Assembly: GCA_050290225.1 (NCBI GenBank)
Contig: JBNKHG010000016.1
Location: forward strand, 14,572-78,571
DNA: 64,000 nt
Origin: JBNKHG01 sp050290225
Lineage (GTDB): Bacteria; Pseudomonadota; Gammaproteobacteria; Pseudomonadales; Cellvibrionaceae
Direction of reading: 5' to 3'
Shown: positions 24,510 through 32,953 of the stretch, piece by piece
Position numbering within the stretch: position 1 is the stretch's first letter
Layout of the letters: each line of letters starts with the position of its first letter
The notes under the pieces: generated by a model
What the model was told of the DNA's origin: nothing
Database searches by the model: none
The model's input: only the letters and a program-made list of their open reading frames with translations
Translations under genes and position numbers: made by a program

Positions 24510-25577
24510 TTATACGGCTTGGCCCAGGCGCTCTCGCTGGTAACTACCGTCCTGGACGTGTTGGCACCATTCGCGGTTATCCATAAACCAGGCCACCGTT
24601 TTGCGGATACCCGAATCAAAGGTCTCCTGTGGCGTCCAGCCCAGTTCACGTGCGATTTTGCCGGCATCGATGGCGTAACGCCGATCATGGCCGGGGCGGT
24701 CCGCCACATGGGTAATCAAGTCATGGTAATGGGCAACGCCTTGGGGTTTTTCCGGCGCCAGGTCTTCGAGGATACTGCAAATTGTACGAACGACCTCGAT
24801 GTTCTTCTTCTCATTGTGTCCACCGATATTATAGGTCTCGCCAACACCGCCTTCGGTTGCCACCTTGACCAGGGCGCGGGCATGGTCCTCCACATAGAGC
24901 CAATCCCGAATCTGCGAACCGTCGCCGTAGACAGGTAAGGGTTTGCCCTCCAGGGCGTTAAGAATCATCAGCGGAATCAGTTTTTCCGGAAAATGGTAGG
25001 GTCCATAGTTATTGGAGCAGTTGGTCACTATGGCGGGTAAGCCGTAGGTGCGTTGCCAGGCCCTCACCAGGTGATCGGAAGCGGCTTTGGAAGCTGAGTA
25101 GGGAGAACTGGGGTCGTAGGATGTCGACTCGGTAAACAGTGTTTCCGATTCCACCTCCAGGTCACCGTAAACCTCATCGGTGGAAATATGGTGGAAGCGG
25201 AAGGCCGTTTTGTACTCCCCTTCCAAACCCAACCAATACTGACGCGCCGCTTCCAATAGCGTGTAGGTACCGACGATATTGGTGTTGATGAATTCGGCGG
25301 GACCATCAATAGAGCGATCTACGTGGGATTCAGCCGCCAGATGCATAATCACGCTCGGTCTATGCTCAGCAAACACCCGCTTTAGCGACTGGGCATCACA
25401 GATATCCACCTGTTCGAAGGCGTAACGAGAATCATGGGAAACAGCGTCCAAAGATTCCAGGTTACCCGCGTAGGTGAGTTTGTCGACATTGACGACATTG
25501 TGGTCGGTGTTCTCGATGATGTGTCGGATAACAGCCGAGCCGATAAAGCCGGCGCCGCCGGTCACTAAAAACTGCAT
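24510..25577 (-). CDS. rmlB: dTDP-glucose 4,6-dehydratase
   Basis: A 355-residue extended SDR enzyme. It has FLVTGGAGFIGSAVIRHI at the N terminus, LAAESHVDRSI near residue 80, HHISTDEVYGDL near residue 129, catalytic YSASKAASDHLVRA near residue 161 and NCSNNYGPYHFPEKLIPL. It converts dTDP-glucose to dTDP-4-keto-6-deoxyglucose, the common precursor for RmlC and FdtA. It is the first gene of rmlBADC. A broken second copy lies at 16566-16855, so this is the only working one in the window. Confidence 0.97.
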   Translation of the reverse strand: MQFLVTGGAGFIGSAVIRHIIENTDHNVVNVDKLTYAGNLESLDAVSHDSRYAFEQVDICDAQSLKRVFAEHRPSVIMHLAAESHVDRSIDGPAEFINTNIVGTYTLLEAARQYWLGLEGEYKTAFRFHHISTDEVYGDLEVESETLFTESTSYDPSSPYSASKAASDHLVRAWQRTYGLPAIVTNCSNNYGPYHFPEKLIPLMILNALEGKPLPVYGDGSQIRDWLYVEDHARALVKVATEGGVGETYNIGGHNEKKNIEVVRTICSILEDLAPEKPQGVAHYHDLITHVADRPGHDRRYAIDAGKIARELGWTPQETFDSGIRKTVAWFMDNREWCQHVQDGSYQRERLGQAV

Positions 25578-25702
25578 ATTATGATTACCCTATCAACAAA
25601 TGGCTGTATCAGCCTCTGCGGTAAAATTGGGGGGGGCCACACTAACGAACTTTTGAATTAACCTCAAGGAGGGTTGTGCATCTCTTTCACAGTAATCGGC
25701 CA

Positions 25703-26122
25703 CTACACATCAGCCAACCGAATAAGTTGTTGGGCCCAACGCTTTAAATCTTTTACCCCATACTCCAGTATCCGCTTAAGCACCTCCAAACTGAGATCCT
25801 GGTAGATATGAGTCACAACATTTCGAAAACCCACCATTTTTTTTAAACTGGCTGAAAGCGACATATCCAGCACCTCAGCTCTGGCCAGCAATTCGAAGGC
25901 GTCTGCGCCGGATTGCGGAATACCCAGTTTATTCACTTTCACCAAATGCATGGCAGCATCGATAGAGGCCTCACAGGCTCGTAGCAGGTTCAGTACTATA
26001 ATGTCCTGCTGGTCAAAATCGGTACCCAGGGCTGCTTCACGCCCCTTGTAAGTATTGCTTACCCGTTTCAAGCACCGCTCAATTATCGCTGCTTTATTGA
26101 GCAACACGTCATCCATAGACAC
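25703..26122 (-). CDS. hepT: HepT-type HEPN RNase toxin (pair 3)
   Basis: A 139-residue all-helical DUF86/HepT protein. MVGFRNVVTHIY gives R100-x4-H105-x-Y107, the exact RX4HXY site of type VII toxin-antitoxin systems. In those systems the Arg/His pair cuts RNA and the tyrosine is AMPylated by MntA. ACEASIDAAMHLVK and ADAFELL are further family marks. Its start overlaps the end of the MntA gene by 14 bases (ATG 26122, or a second ATG two codons later). It lies between rmlB and pyrF. Confidence 0.88.
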   Translation of the reverse strand: MSMDDVLLNKAAIIERCLKRVSNTYKGREAALGTDFDQQDIIVLNLLRACEASIDAAMHLVKVNKLGIPQSGADAFELLARAEVLDMSLSASLKKMVGFRNVVTHIYQDLSLEVLKRILEYGVKDLKRWAQQLIRLADV

Positions 26123-26534
26123 TGCCCCTTTGTTTTATATCTTCGAGTATCTCACCTCGCCACTGCTGTAGCTGGGCGTATTCAGATAAGGAATGGGCTT
26201 CGAAGAGTTCGGCTTGAAACTGATCAACGGTCGCGATCCGCTTCCCGTTTGCAACGATCTGCACGGCCAGTACGGTATTCACGCTTCTCAAATCCACCAA
26301 ATCGACGGGTCTTTTCACTATCCTTCCAATAGCACCGGCGTCACCGAATAGCGCCATCATGTCGAGCTTGGAGTCACAGAGCAAAGCGATATCCGCATCG
26401 CTGTCTTTGCGCCCTTCCCCCTTGGCGAGACTGCCATAGAGGTATATGGCCTGACAGGAGGGATACTTTTGCAATAAAAGTCCCGTCACTTGTTCCAGTT
26501 GATTGTCGGTTAGGCCCTCAGCCTCTTCACTCAT
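26109..26534 (-). CDS. mntA: MntA-type nucleotidyltransferase antitoxin (pair 3)
   Basis: A 141-residue minimal nucleotidyltransferase with AIYLYGSLAKGEGRKDSDAD (Gly-Ser and the Asp-x-Asp pair) and RPVDLVDLRS holding the third acidic residue. In known pairs it transfers AMP to HepT and blocks its RNase. The start was set at ATG 26534, with AAGGTGG upstream; GTG 26546 is the longer alternative. The gene is followed by hepT with overlap. It is the third MNT-HEPN pair within 8 kb. Confidence 0.87.
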   Translation of the reverse strand: MSEEAEGLTDNQLEQVTGLLLQKYPSCQAIYLYGSLAKGEGRKDSDADIALLCDSKLDMMALFGDAGAIGRIVKRPVDLVDLRSVNTVLAVQIVANGKRIATVDQFQAELFEAHSLSEYAQLQQWRGEILEDIKQRGSVYG

Positions 26535-26604
26535 GGAGAATCCCACCTTGAGAACTATTGTGACGAAATTGTGCGTCGCGCCGGGATTTCAATAATTTCC
26601 ACCG

Positions 26605-27303
26605 TTAATATATCTGACCATTAATCTCAATCAAAGTCGCGATCGGATCTTCACTCTGGGTAATAGGTCGCCCAATCACCAGATAGGTGGAGCCCAGGGC
26701 AATCGCATCCGCCGGCGTCACGATCCGGCGCTGGTCGTCAGCCGCACTGTTTACGGGACGAATCCCCGGGGTCACCAGGTTAAAATCAGGTCCTATCTCA
26801 TTGCGTAGCAGGCTGGCTTCCTGAGCGGAGCAGACCACCCCATCCAATCCTGCGCTCCGGGTAAGTTTGGCCAGGCGTACCACCTGTTCCCGGGGATCAA
26901 TATCCAGGCCAATCTCCTTGAGGTCGGTCCGCTCCATACTGGTCAGCACGGTAACCCCGATCAACAGGGGCTTTTGCCCGTAGGGTTCGATAATCTCGCG
27001 GGCGGCTTCCATCATCCGGCGACCGCCGGAGGCGTGGACATTCACCATCCAGACGCCCAGGTCAGCCGCCGCTTTAACGGCTTTGGCACAGGTATTGGGA
27101 ATGTCATGGAATTTGAGGTCGAGGAAAATATCGAACCCCTTGGCGATCATTTTTTCCACAATCAATGGACCGCAGGCGGTGAACAGCTCTTTGCCGACTT
27201 TCAGGCGGCAGAGGCTGGGGTCGAGGCGGTCGACCAGGGCGAGGGTGTCGGATTCATTGTTGTAGTCGAGTGCGACCAGGATTCGGGGGCCAGAGATATG
27301 CAT
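26605..27303 (-). CDS. pyrF: Orotidine-5'-phosphate decarboxylase
   Basis: A 232-residue TIM-barrel enzyme. It has ILVALDYNNESDTLALVDRL at the start, LKVGKELF, and the catalytic FDIFLDLKFHDIPNTC with its Asp-Lys-x-x-Asp network, then VTPGIRP and IGRPIT for phosphate binding. It makes UMP from OMP. The start was set at ATG 27303; the open frame further upstream runs through a repeat element and is not conserved. It follows lapB, as often seen in gammaproteobacteria. Confidence 0.96.
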   Translation of the reverse strand: MHISGPRILVALDYNNESDTLALVDRLDPSLCRLKVGKELFTACGPLIVEKMIAKGFDIFLDLKFHDIPNTCAKAVKAAADLGVWMVNVHASGGRRMMEAAREIIEPYGQKPLLIGVTVLTSMERTDLKEIGLDIDPREQVVRLAKLTRSAGLDGVVCSAQEASLLRNEIGPDFNLVTPGIRPVNSAADDQRRIVTPADAIALGSTYLVIGRPITQSEDPIATLIEINGQIY

Positions 27304-27327
27304 TGTTTTCCATGGGTAGTTTAAAAA

Positions 27328-27423
27328 AGCTGCAAGCTTTAAGCGGCAAGCTTCAAGCTGTATGCGGTGTAGAGAGCGCACATTCTAATACTTGCCGCTT
27401 GCCGCTTAAAGCTTGCAGCTTAA
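27328..27423. repeat. Inverted-arm AAGCTTGC element, empty form, behind lapB
   Basis: A left arm (27328-27360) made of GCTGCAAGCTTTAAGC-type words and a right arm (27391-27422) with their inverse, GCTTAAAGCTTGCAGC, enclose about 30 bases without a gene. The right arm ends one base from the lapB stop codon (27424-27426). The arms resemble those around the four-helix-bundle gene and those at 41476-41656. Confidence 0.75.
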
Positions 27424-28614
27424 CTACTCCCCCTCCACCCCTCTGATGGCCTTAACACTCCCCCAGGATTTGCAGGTGGGGCACAGCCAATGCAGTTGGT
27501 TGCCGGTAAAGCCGCAACGGTTGCAACGGTATCCGGGTTTATGGGCCAGCAACTGATCCACCATCTGTTTGAGTAGCGTCAGGTTTTCCTTGGCGGTGCC
27601 ATTCTCCGTATTGGCCAGGTGTAAATCAACCAGGCGACTCAGAGCTTTGATCGAGGGCCGCTCCTTGAGCTGGCTACTGATAAAGCCGGCTGCGGCCTCA
27701 TCATCCCTGTACTCCTGGATTTTATCCGCCAACATCAGCACCAGGCTGTTACTGGGACATTCTTCGAGGGCCTCCTCCAGAAAACGGTATTGGCCCCTTT
27801 CGTCTCCCAGGGCCTTGTAGCAATCACAGATCAGGGATACGGCTTCAGGCAGGTAATCGGCATCCTGCTGGGGAATCCGGGTGAGAATCTTGAGGGCCTC
27901 TTTATAGTGTCCCAGGCGATGTTCCAACCCGCCCCACAACAGGCTGGCGCGGACCGAGGAGCGGTCATAACCCAGCGCCTGCTTCAGATAGCGGCGAGCG
28001 CTCAGGTAGTCGTTTCTGTCCAGCGCCAACTCTGCCAGTTCGCAGCAGAAATGGGATTGGGTTACCCCCCATTCCTGCGGCATTTTGCTGAAACGTCGAC
28101 CCACCAGCAAATTAACCGCGTGAATGGCTTTTTCCCACTCTTTTTCGTCGCGGTAGATCTCGATCAGGTGCTCCAGGCAGGTGGCTTTAAGCTCGACTGA
28201 GGATTCCACCAATTCCTGCAGCAGGCCTTCGGCTCGATCCAGCAGACCGGCCTTGATAAAATCACGTGCCAACTCCAGCTGCGCCAGGTGCAATTGCCCG
28301 GCATTGAGGGAGGGTCGCGCCAGCAGGTTTTGGTGAACTTTGATGGCCCGGTCCACTTCCCCTTTGCGCCGCAACAGGTTACCCAGGGCCAAATGGGTTT
28401 CCAGGGTATCGGGATTGACCTCCAGGGCCTCGATAAAGGTGTCGACGGTGCTGTCCGCCTGTTCGTTGAGGAGAAAGTTGAGACCCCTGAAATAGCCTGC
28501 CGACAGCGCCGATTCACTCTCACCTTTCAACGTGCGACGGCTGCTACGCCGCCCCATCCAAAAGCCGCAGGCGATGGCAACCAGAATCAAGAGGTAAAGC
28601 TGGGCATCTGCCAT
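27424..28614 (-). CDS. lapB: LPS assembly regulator LapB (YciM)
   Basis: A 396-residue protein with an N-terminal membrane helix (LYLLILVAIACGFWMG), a long series of TPR repeats (residues 40-350) and a C-terminal rubredoxin-like metal site, CNRCGF and LCPTCKSWG. LapB links LPS synthesis and transport and guides LpxC degradation by FtsH. It follows lapA by 12 bases, and its presence next to the O-antigen cluster is usual for this gene order. An AAGCTTGC element abuts the stop. Confidence 0.95.
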   Translation of the reverse strand: MADAQLYLLILVAIACGFWMGRRSSRRTLKGESESALSAGYFRGLNFLLNEQADSTVDTFIEALEVNPDTLETHLALGNLLRRKGEVDRAIKVHQNLLARPSLNAGQLHLAQLELARDFIKAGLLDRAEGLLQELVESSVELKATCLEHLIEIYRDEKEWEKAIHAVNLLVGRRFSKMPQEWGVTQSHFCCELAELALDRNDYLSARRYLKQALGYDRSSVRASLLWGGLEHRLGHYKEALKILTRIPQQDADYLPEAVSLICDCYKALGDERGQYRFLEEALEECPSNSLVLMLADKIQEYRDDEAAAGFISSQLKERPSIKALSRLVDLHLANTENGTAKENLTLLKQMVDQLLAHKPGYRCNRCGFTGNQLHWLCPTCKSWGSVKAIRGVEGE

Positions 28615-28626
28615 GGGGGATACTGT

Positions 28627-28926
28627 TTACTCTTTCAGGGCACCGGCGCGGAGCTTGTCCAGTTCCCGTTCACTGCGTTTGATCTTTCGATCCTGGGAAA
28701 GCAACTTTCGCTTGGTGGCCAGGTAGGGCCATAAACTCCCCAGATATCCGACGGCGATGCCAAGCACAAAGGTGGCCAGTATCCAAACGCCGAGCTTGGC
28801 GCTCGGCAAAGCGAAGCCAAACAGTATCAGTGAAACCGGCTGGCTGTTATCCAGGGTAATCCAGATGCCCAGGGCCAGGGCCAGTAAAATCAAGAGGATG
28901 GTAACAAGGCGTTTTATCCAGAGCAT
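28627..28926 (-). CDS. lapA: Lipopolysaccharide assembly protein LapA
   Basis: A 99-residue protein with two membrane helices (residues 7-27 and 40-65) and a cytoplasmic coiled-coil tail rich in Lys, Arg and Glu (KRKLLSQDRKIKRSERELDK). It is the partner of LapB in LPS assembly. The start was set at ATG 28926, although a TTG at 28935 is also open. It lies between ihfB and lapB. Confidence 0.9.
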   Translation of the reverse strand: MLWIKRLVTILLILLALALGIWITLDNSQPVSLILFGFALPSAKLGVWILATFVLGIAVGYLGSLWPYLATKRKLLSQDRKIKRSERELDKLRAGALKE

Positions 28927-29050
28927 AAGAGGCAATCCGATTTATGAATCCCTGACAGTTTTATGGGACGGCTTGTATGGTCTCTGAGCCGGTTAACGAC
29001 AAAGTGTAGCCCGCGATGGTGGGAGGAGAGATTCCCTATTGGGGTTACAT

Positions 29051-29092
29051 AAAAAAACGGCACAGCCCTTGTTAAGGCTATGCCTCCGTTTG
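29051..29092 (-). terminator. Terminator of ihfB
   Basis: On the minus strand a stem with GGCATAGCC and GGGCTGTGCC arms, with one mismatch, is followed by seven T, 20 bases after the ihfB stop. Confidence 0.75.
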
Positions 29093-29111
29093 AAAACCGG
29101 CAATAAGCGCC

Positions 29112-29405
29112 TTACTGGGTCTGTATGCTTTCGTTAACCCGGTCGCGCATTTCCTTACCAGGCTTAAAATGGGGCACATACTTTCCCGCCAGCTCAACGG
29201 AATCGCCGGTTTTGGGATTCCGCCCGATACGCGGCGCACGATAGTGCAAGGAAAAACTCCCAAACCCCCGTATCTCAATACGCTCCCCGGATGCCAGAAT
29301 TTGGGACATATATTCCAGCATCAACTTTACCGCCAATTCTACATCTTTGGCTGACAGCTGGTCTTGCTTTTCAGCAATTCGCTCGATCAGTTCGGACTTG
29401 GTCAT
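29112..29405 (-). CDS. ihfB: Integration host factor subunit beta
   Basis: A 97-residue HU/IHF protein beginning MTKSELIERIAEKQDQL, with IEIRGFGSFSLHYRAPRIGR and the DNA-bending arm proline in RNPKTGDSVEL. It pairs with IhfA and bends DNA. The start was set at the second ATG (29405), because AGGGA then stands at a proper 6 bases distance; at the first ATG (29411) it would touch the codon. ihfB next to rpsA is conserved in gammaproteobacteria, and in Pseudomonas the O-antigen locus begins beside it as here. Confidence 0.96.
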   Translation of the reverse strand: MTKSELIERIAEKQDQLSAKDVELAVKLMLEYMSQILASGERIEIRGFGSFSLHYRAPRIGRNPKTGDSVELAGKYVPHFKPGKEMRDRVNESIQTQ

Positions 29406-29633
29406 GGCCATTCCCTATTGTATTTAGTAGGGCCTCATAGACTTGGTTTACTGTAATTGTATGCAAATCAAATACTTATGGCCAGATTAAACCGCAAATT
29501 TCAAAGGAATGCCAGAGGAGAGCCGTCACAGATCACAAATCTTTGGTCGTTAGGCGGGAAAAATGGGGTGGGAAGGGAAGAAAATGTGAACCCGGTCGCC
29601 GATCATAAGGGATTTACGATTGGCGGCCGGCAA

Positions 29634-29663
29634 CAAAAAAAGGCGGGAATCCCCGCCCTTTTT
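29634..29663. terminator. Terminator of rpsA (both strands possible)
   Basis: A perfect GGCGGG/CCCGCC stem with a 4-base loop has an A-run on the left and a T-run on the right. On the minus strand it closes rpsA, 18 bases after its stop. Confidence 0.85.
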
Positions 29664-29681
29664 AACTTACCGCTTGTGGAC

Positions 29682-31367
29682 TTACTGCTTGTCCTGGCTT
29701 TCCATCTGGGCCTTGATCAGGTCACCGATAGTGGCCGGCGCAGCCTGTTCGGACTGCTTGGCAGTGTGCTCCTTCATGGCCTGCTTCTCGTCAGCCACAT
29801 CTTTGGCCTTGATAGACAGGTTGATAGCACGATTCTTACGGTCGACACTGATGATCTTGGCTTCGACTTCTTCGCCTTCCTTCAGCACATTGCGGGCATC
29901 TTCCACCTTGTCGCGGCTGATTTCAGAGGCCTTCAGGGTAGCCTCCACGTCTTCAGCCAGGGTAATGACAGCCGCCTTGGCATCCACTTCCTTAATGGTA
30001 CCGGTGACGATGGTGCCCTTGTCATTGGTAGTCACGTAATCGGAGAAAGGATCAGACTCCAATTGCTTGATGCCCAGGGAGATACGCTCGCGCTCCGGAT
30101 CGACCGCCAGGATAACGGTTTCGAGTTCGTCGCCTTTCTTGTACTTGCGTACGGCTTCCTCGCCCGCTTCCTGCCAGGAAATATCGGACAGGTGCACCAG
30201 GCCATCGATACCGCCGTCGAGGCCGATAAAGATACCGAAGTCAGTGATGGACTTGATCTTGCCGGAAATCTTGTCGCCCTTGGCGAACAGGCGGCCGAAG
30301 GCATCCCACGGATTTTCCTGGCACTGCTTGATACCCAGGGAGATACGACGACGCTCCTCGTCGATATCCAGGACCATGACCTCTACTTCGTCGCCGACAT
30401 TAACGACCTTGGAAGGATGGATATTCTTGTTGGTCCAGTCCATTTCGGAGACGTGTACCAGACCTTCAACCCCCTCTTCCAGCTCGGCAAAGCAACCGTA
30501 ATCGGTGAGGTTGGTAACCTTGGCCTTGACCTTGGTACCCTCGGGGTAGCGGTTGGTAATAGCCACCCAGGGATCTTCACCCAGCTGCTTCAGACCCAGG
30601 GATACGCGGTTGCGTTCGCGGTCGAACTTCAATACTTTAACGTCGATCTCGTCGCCAACATTCACGATCTCGCTCGGGTGCTTGATGCGCTTCCAGGCCA
30701 TATCGGTGATGTGCAACAGGCCGTCTACACCACCCAGGTCAACGAAGGCACCGTAGTCGGTCAGGTTCTTGACGATACCCTTGACCGCCTGGCCTTCCTG
30801 CAGAGTGGCCAGCAGTTCTTCACGCTCGGCAGAGTTGGCTTGCTCCAGAACCGCGCGGCGGGAAACCACCACGTTATTGCGCTTCTGGTCCAGCTTGATC
30901 ACTTTGAATTCCAGCTCCTTGCCTTCCAGGTGGGTGGTTTCGCGCACAGGGCGAACATCCACCAGGGAACCGGGCAAGAACGCACGGATACTGGCAACGT
31001 CAACGGTGAAACCACCCTTGACCTTGCCATTGATAACACCTTTAACCACTTCTTCCGCTTCGTGTGCGGCTTCCAGCACTTTCCAGGCTTCAGCGCGCTT
31101 GGCTTTTTCGCGGGACAGGCGGGTTTCACCGAAACCGTCTTCTACGGTTTCCAGAGCAACTTGAACTTCATCGCCCACTTCCAGGCTCAGTTCACCGTTG
31201 TCGTCGAGGAATTGGGCGGCAGGGATAACGCCTTCAGACTTGAGGCCGGCGTGTACAGTGACCCAATCCTTGTCGATATCGATTACCACACCGGTAACGA
31301 TGGTGCCGGGCACCATATCGACTGTTTTTAAACTTTCTTCAAATAACTCAGCAAAGCTTTCGCTCAT
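29682..31367 (-). CDS. rpsA: 30S ribosomal protein S1
   Basis: A 561-residue protein with six S1 RNA-binding repeats, seen for example in GTIVTGVVIDIDKDWVTVHA, then VKGIVKNLTDYGAFVDLGGV, VKAKVTNLTDYGCFAEL, and ISGKIKSITDFGIFIGL. It recruits mRNA to the 30S subunit. Length and repeat number agree with the gammaproteobacterial protein. It lies between cmk and ihfB in the standard order. The 237 bases upstream (31368-31604) form its leader. Confidence 0.98.
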   Translation of the reverse strand: MSESFAELFEESLKTVDMVPGTIVTGVVIDIDKDWVTVHAGLKSEGVIPAAQFLDDNGELSLEVGDEVQVALETVEDGFGETRLSREKAKRAEAWKVLEAAHEAEEVVKGVINGKVKGGFTVDVASIRAFLPGSLVDVRPVRETTHLEGKELEFKVIKLDQKRNNVVVSRRAVLEQANSAEREELLATLQEGQAVKGIVKNLTDYGAFVDLGGVDGLLHITDMAWKRIKHPSEIVNVGDEIDVKVLKFDRERNRVSLGLKQLGEDPWVAITNRYPEGTKVKAKVTNLTDYGCFAELEEGVEGLVHVSEMDWTNKNIHPSKVVNVGDEVEVMVLDIDEERRRISLGIKQCQENPWDAFGRLFAKGDKISGKIKSITDFGIFIGLDGGIDGLVHLSDISWQEAGEEAVRKYKKGDELETVILAVDPERERISLGIKQLESDPFSDYVTTNDKGTIVTGTIKEVDAKAAVITLAEDVEATLKASEISRDKVEDARNVLKEGEEVEAKIISVDRKNRAINLSIKAKDVADEKQAMKEHTAKQSEQAAPATIGDLIKAQMESQDKQ

Positions 31368-31604
31368 TGCATTACCTATTTAATACGACACAGTCTCCGT
31401 CGAGGGCCTCTTCTCCCCTGCTTTATATAAAGGGGTAATAAGGCGGCTCACAGAGCGCTGTCTACCATACAGCCAGTTGTATGGGCCGGTTGATGATAAA
31501 CACCCCACCACCCCTGTTCTGGCCGGGTAGTTTGGCGTCATTTGTTGGAGTTTTTGGTGAACTTCGGCGCAATGCTCCGAACCCACGCGACAGGCGTATG
31601 CCAT

Positions 31605-32297
31605 TTATTTGAGCTTGGCCGCGACCGCCTTTTCCACTGTTTCAAGTACCTCGGGGATACTCAGCTGGGTACTGTCGAGCACCAGGGCATCATCGGCTGG
31701 CTTCAAGGGCGAAGACGAACGATTGATATCCCGGTCGTCTCGCGCCTGTATGTCCTCCAGCAAGGCGCGGAGACTAACAGATTCACCCTTCTCCAGCAAC
31801 TGCTTATAGCGCCGGTTGGCGCGCTCCTCGGCACTGGCGGTGAGGAATATCTTGACGAGAGCATGGGGAAACACGGTGGTGCCCATATCGCGGCCATCCG
31901 CCACCAGGCCCGGTGCCTGCTGAAAGGCGCGCTGCCGTTCCAGCAGGGCCTGGCGCACACCGGGATAAGCCGCCACACGGGAGGCATTCATGCTGACCTT
32001 TTCCACCCGGATAGCCCGGGTGACATCCTCGCCTTCGAGAACGATTTTGGTTTGATCTCCAGTGGTATCGAACTGCACATCCAGGTGTCCCGCCAGAACT
32101 TCCAGCGCTTTTTCGTTGCTCATATCCACATTGTGGTGGTCGGCCGCCAGGGCCGTGAGGCGATAGAGCGCCCCACTGTCGAGAAAATGGTAACCCAACT
32201 TATGGGCCAAAAGTTTGCTGATGGTGCCCTTACCGGAACCACTGGGACCATCGATGGTAATCACCGGCGCCAAATCCAAGGCCGAAGTGTCTGTCAT
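31605..32297 (-). CDS. cmk: Cytidylate kinase
   Basis: A 230-residue NMP kinase with P-loop VITIDGPSGSGKGTISKLLA, YHFLDSGALYRLTALAA, and VADGRDMGTTVFP and ARDDRDINRSSSPL as CMP-binding and lid motifs. It phosphorylates CMP and dCMP. It is placed upstream of rpsA as usual, but separated from aroA by a ComEA-like gene and a terminator. Confidence 0.97.
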   Translation of the reverse strand: MTDTSALDLAPVITIDGPSGSGKGTISKLLAHKLGYHFLDSGALYRLTALAADHHNVDMSNEKALEVLAGHLDVQFDTTGDQTKIVLEGEDVTRAIRVEKVSMNASRVAAYPGVRQALLERQRAFQQAPGLVADGRDMGTTVFPHALVKIFLTASAEERANRRYKQLLEKGESVSLRALLEDIQARDDRDINRSSSPLKPADDALVLDSTQLSIPEVLETVEKAVAAKLK

Positions 32298-32314
32298 TCT
32301 TTCCCCCTCACAAT

Positions 32315-32362
32315 AATAAAAAGCGCCTCATTCCTACAAAAAGGGAGGAGGCGCTTTTTATT
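32315..32362. terminator. Perfect bidirectional terminator behind the ComEA-like gene
   Basis: Two 15-base arms (AATAAAAAGCGCCTC and its exact inverse) enclose an 18-base loop, giving a strong hairpin with U-run on either strand. It isolates the ComEA-like gene from cmk. Confidence 0.9.
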
Positions 32363-32408
32363 GTCTCATCCCTTTATGTAGGAATGACGTCCAAAAAGCA
32401 GAATTTCG

Positions 32409-32768
32409 CTATTTTAGCACAATACGCTCTTTGTTCTTTGCCAATACGCTGGGGCCTATCCCCTTAACCTCGATCAGCTGTTCCAGACTGGCGAAATTGC
32501 CCATTTTCTCGCGATACGCGACTATGGCCTGCGCTCTTTTCAGACCAACGCCCGTCAGGGTAGCAGCAATGCTCTCGGCATCGGCATGATTGATATCAAC
32601 CTTTTGCGCGATCGTGGCATCTGCGGCATGGACAGCCTCCACGGGCACCACCGATGTCAACGCCAGGCACAGGGCCAGACCCAACAAGGCGGCCGATAGT
32701 CGGCTCTTCAGCGATCGGTTACCGAAGCGATTACTTTGTGAAATTTCGGAATAAGCTGCGGATGTCAT
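32409..32768 (-). CDS. ComEA-like helix-hairpin-helix protein with signal peptide
   Basis: A 119-residue protein. A hydrophobic N-terminal segment ending in AVHAADA looks like a secretion signal. The C-terminal 60 residues form two helix-hairpin-helix motifs (VDINHADAESIAATLTGVG and FASLEQLIEVKGIG). ComEA-type proteins bind DNA in the periplasm during natural uptake. The start was set at ATG 32768 because AAGGAGG lies 6 bases upstream; a longer frame starts at 32825. It stands alone between two conserved genes (cmk and tyrA-aroA) with its own terminator. DNA uptake is inferred from family only. Confidence 0.85.
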   Translation of the reverse strand: MTSAAYSEISQSNRFGNRSLKSRLSAALLGLALCLALTSVVPVEAVHAADATIAQKVDINHADAESIAATLTGVGLKRAQAIVAYREKMGNFASLEQLIEVKGIGPSVLAKNKERIVLK

Positions 32769-32953
32769 ATGACACCTCCTTATGTCATTGAAGTGGGAAA
32801 TCCTTTTTGTCATTGTTACCGCCACTTGGCGACAACAACCCCGGTATCTTAGCCCTTTTTAAGTCCACTGCCTGTAAGCCACAAGCATTAATTATGCGGA
32901 CGGATTAACGGTCGGGTAAACGATTGGCCATGGCCGACCGCCTGACGTTAAAT

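Noticed and set aside
29457..31331. 624-codon open frame on the plus strand opposite rpsA
   Set aside because: It lies exactly over rpsA, whose S1 repeats are unmistakable; the antisense frame is open because of codon bias and has no family pattern.
31380..31604. 74-codon minus-strand gene between cmk and rpsA
   Set aside because: It starts at the cmk stop, has no ribosome binding site or family pattern, and overlies the likely rpsA leader.
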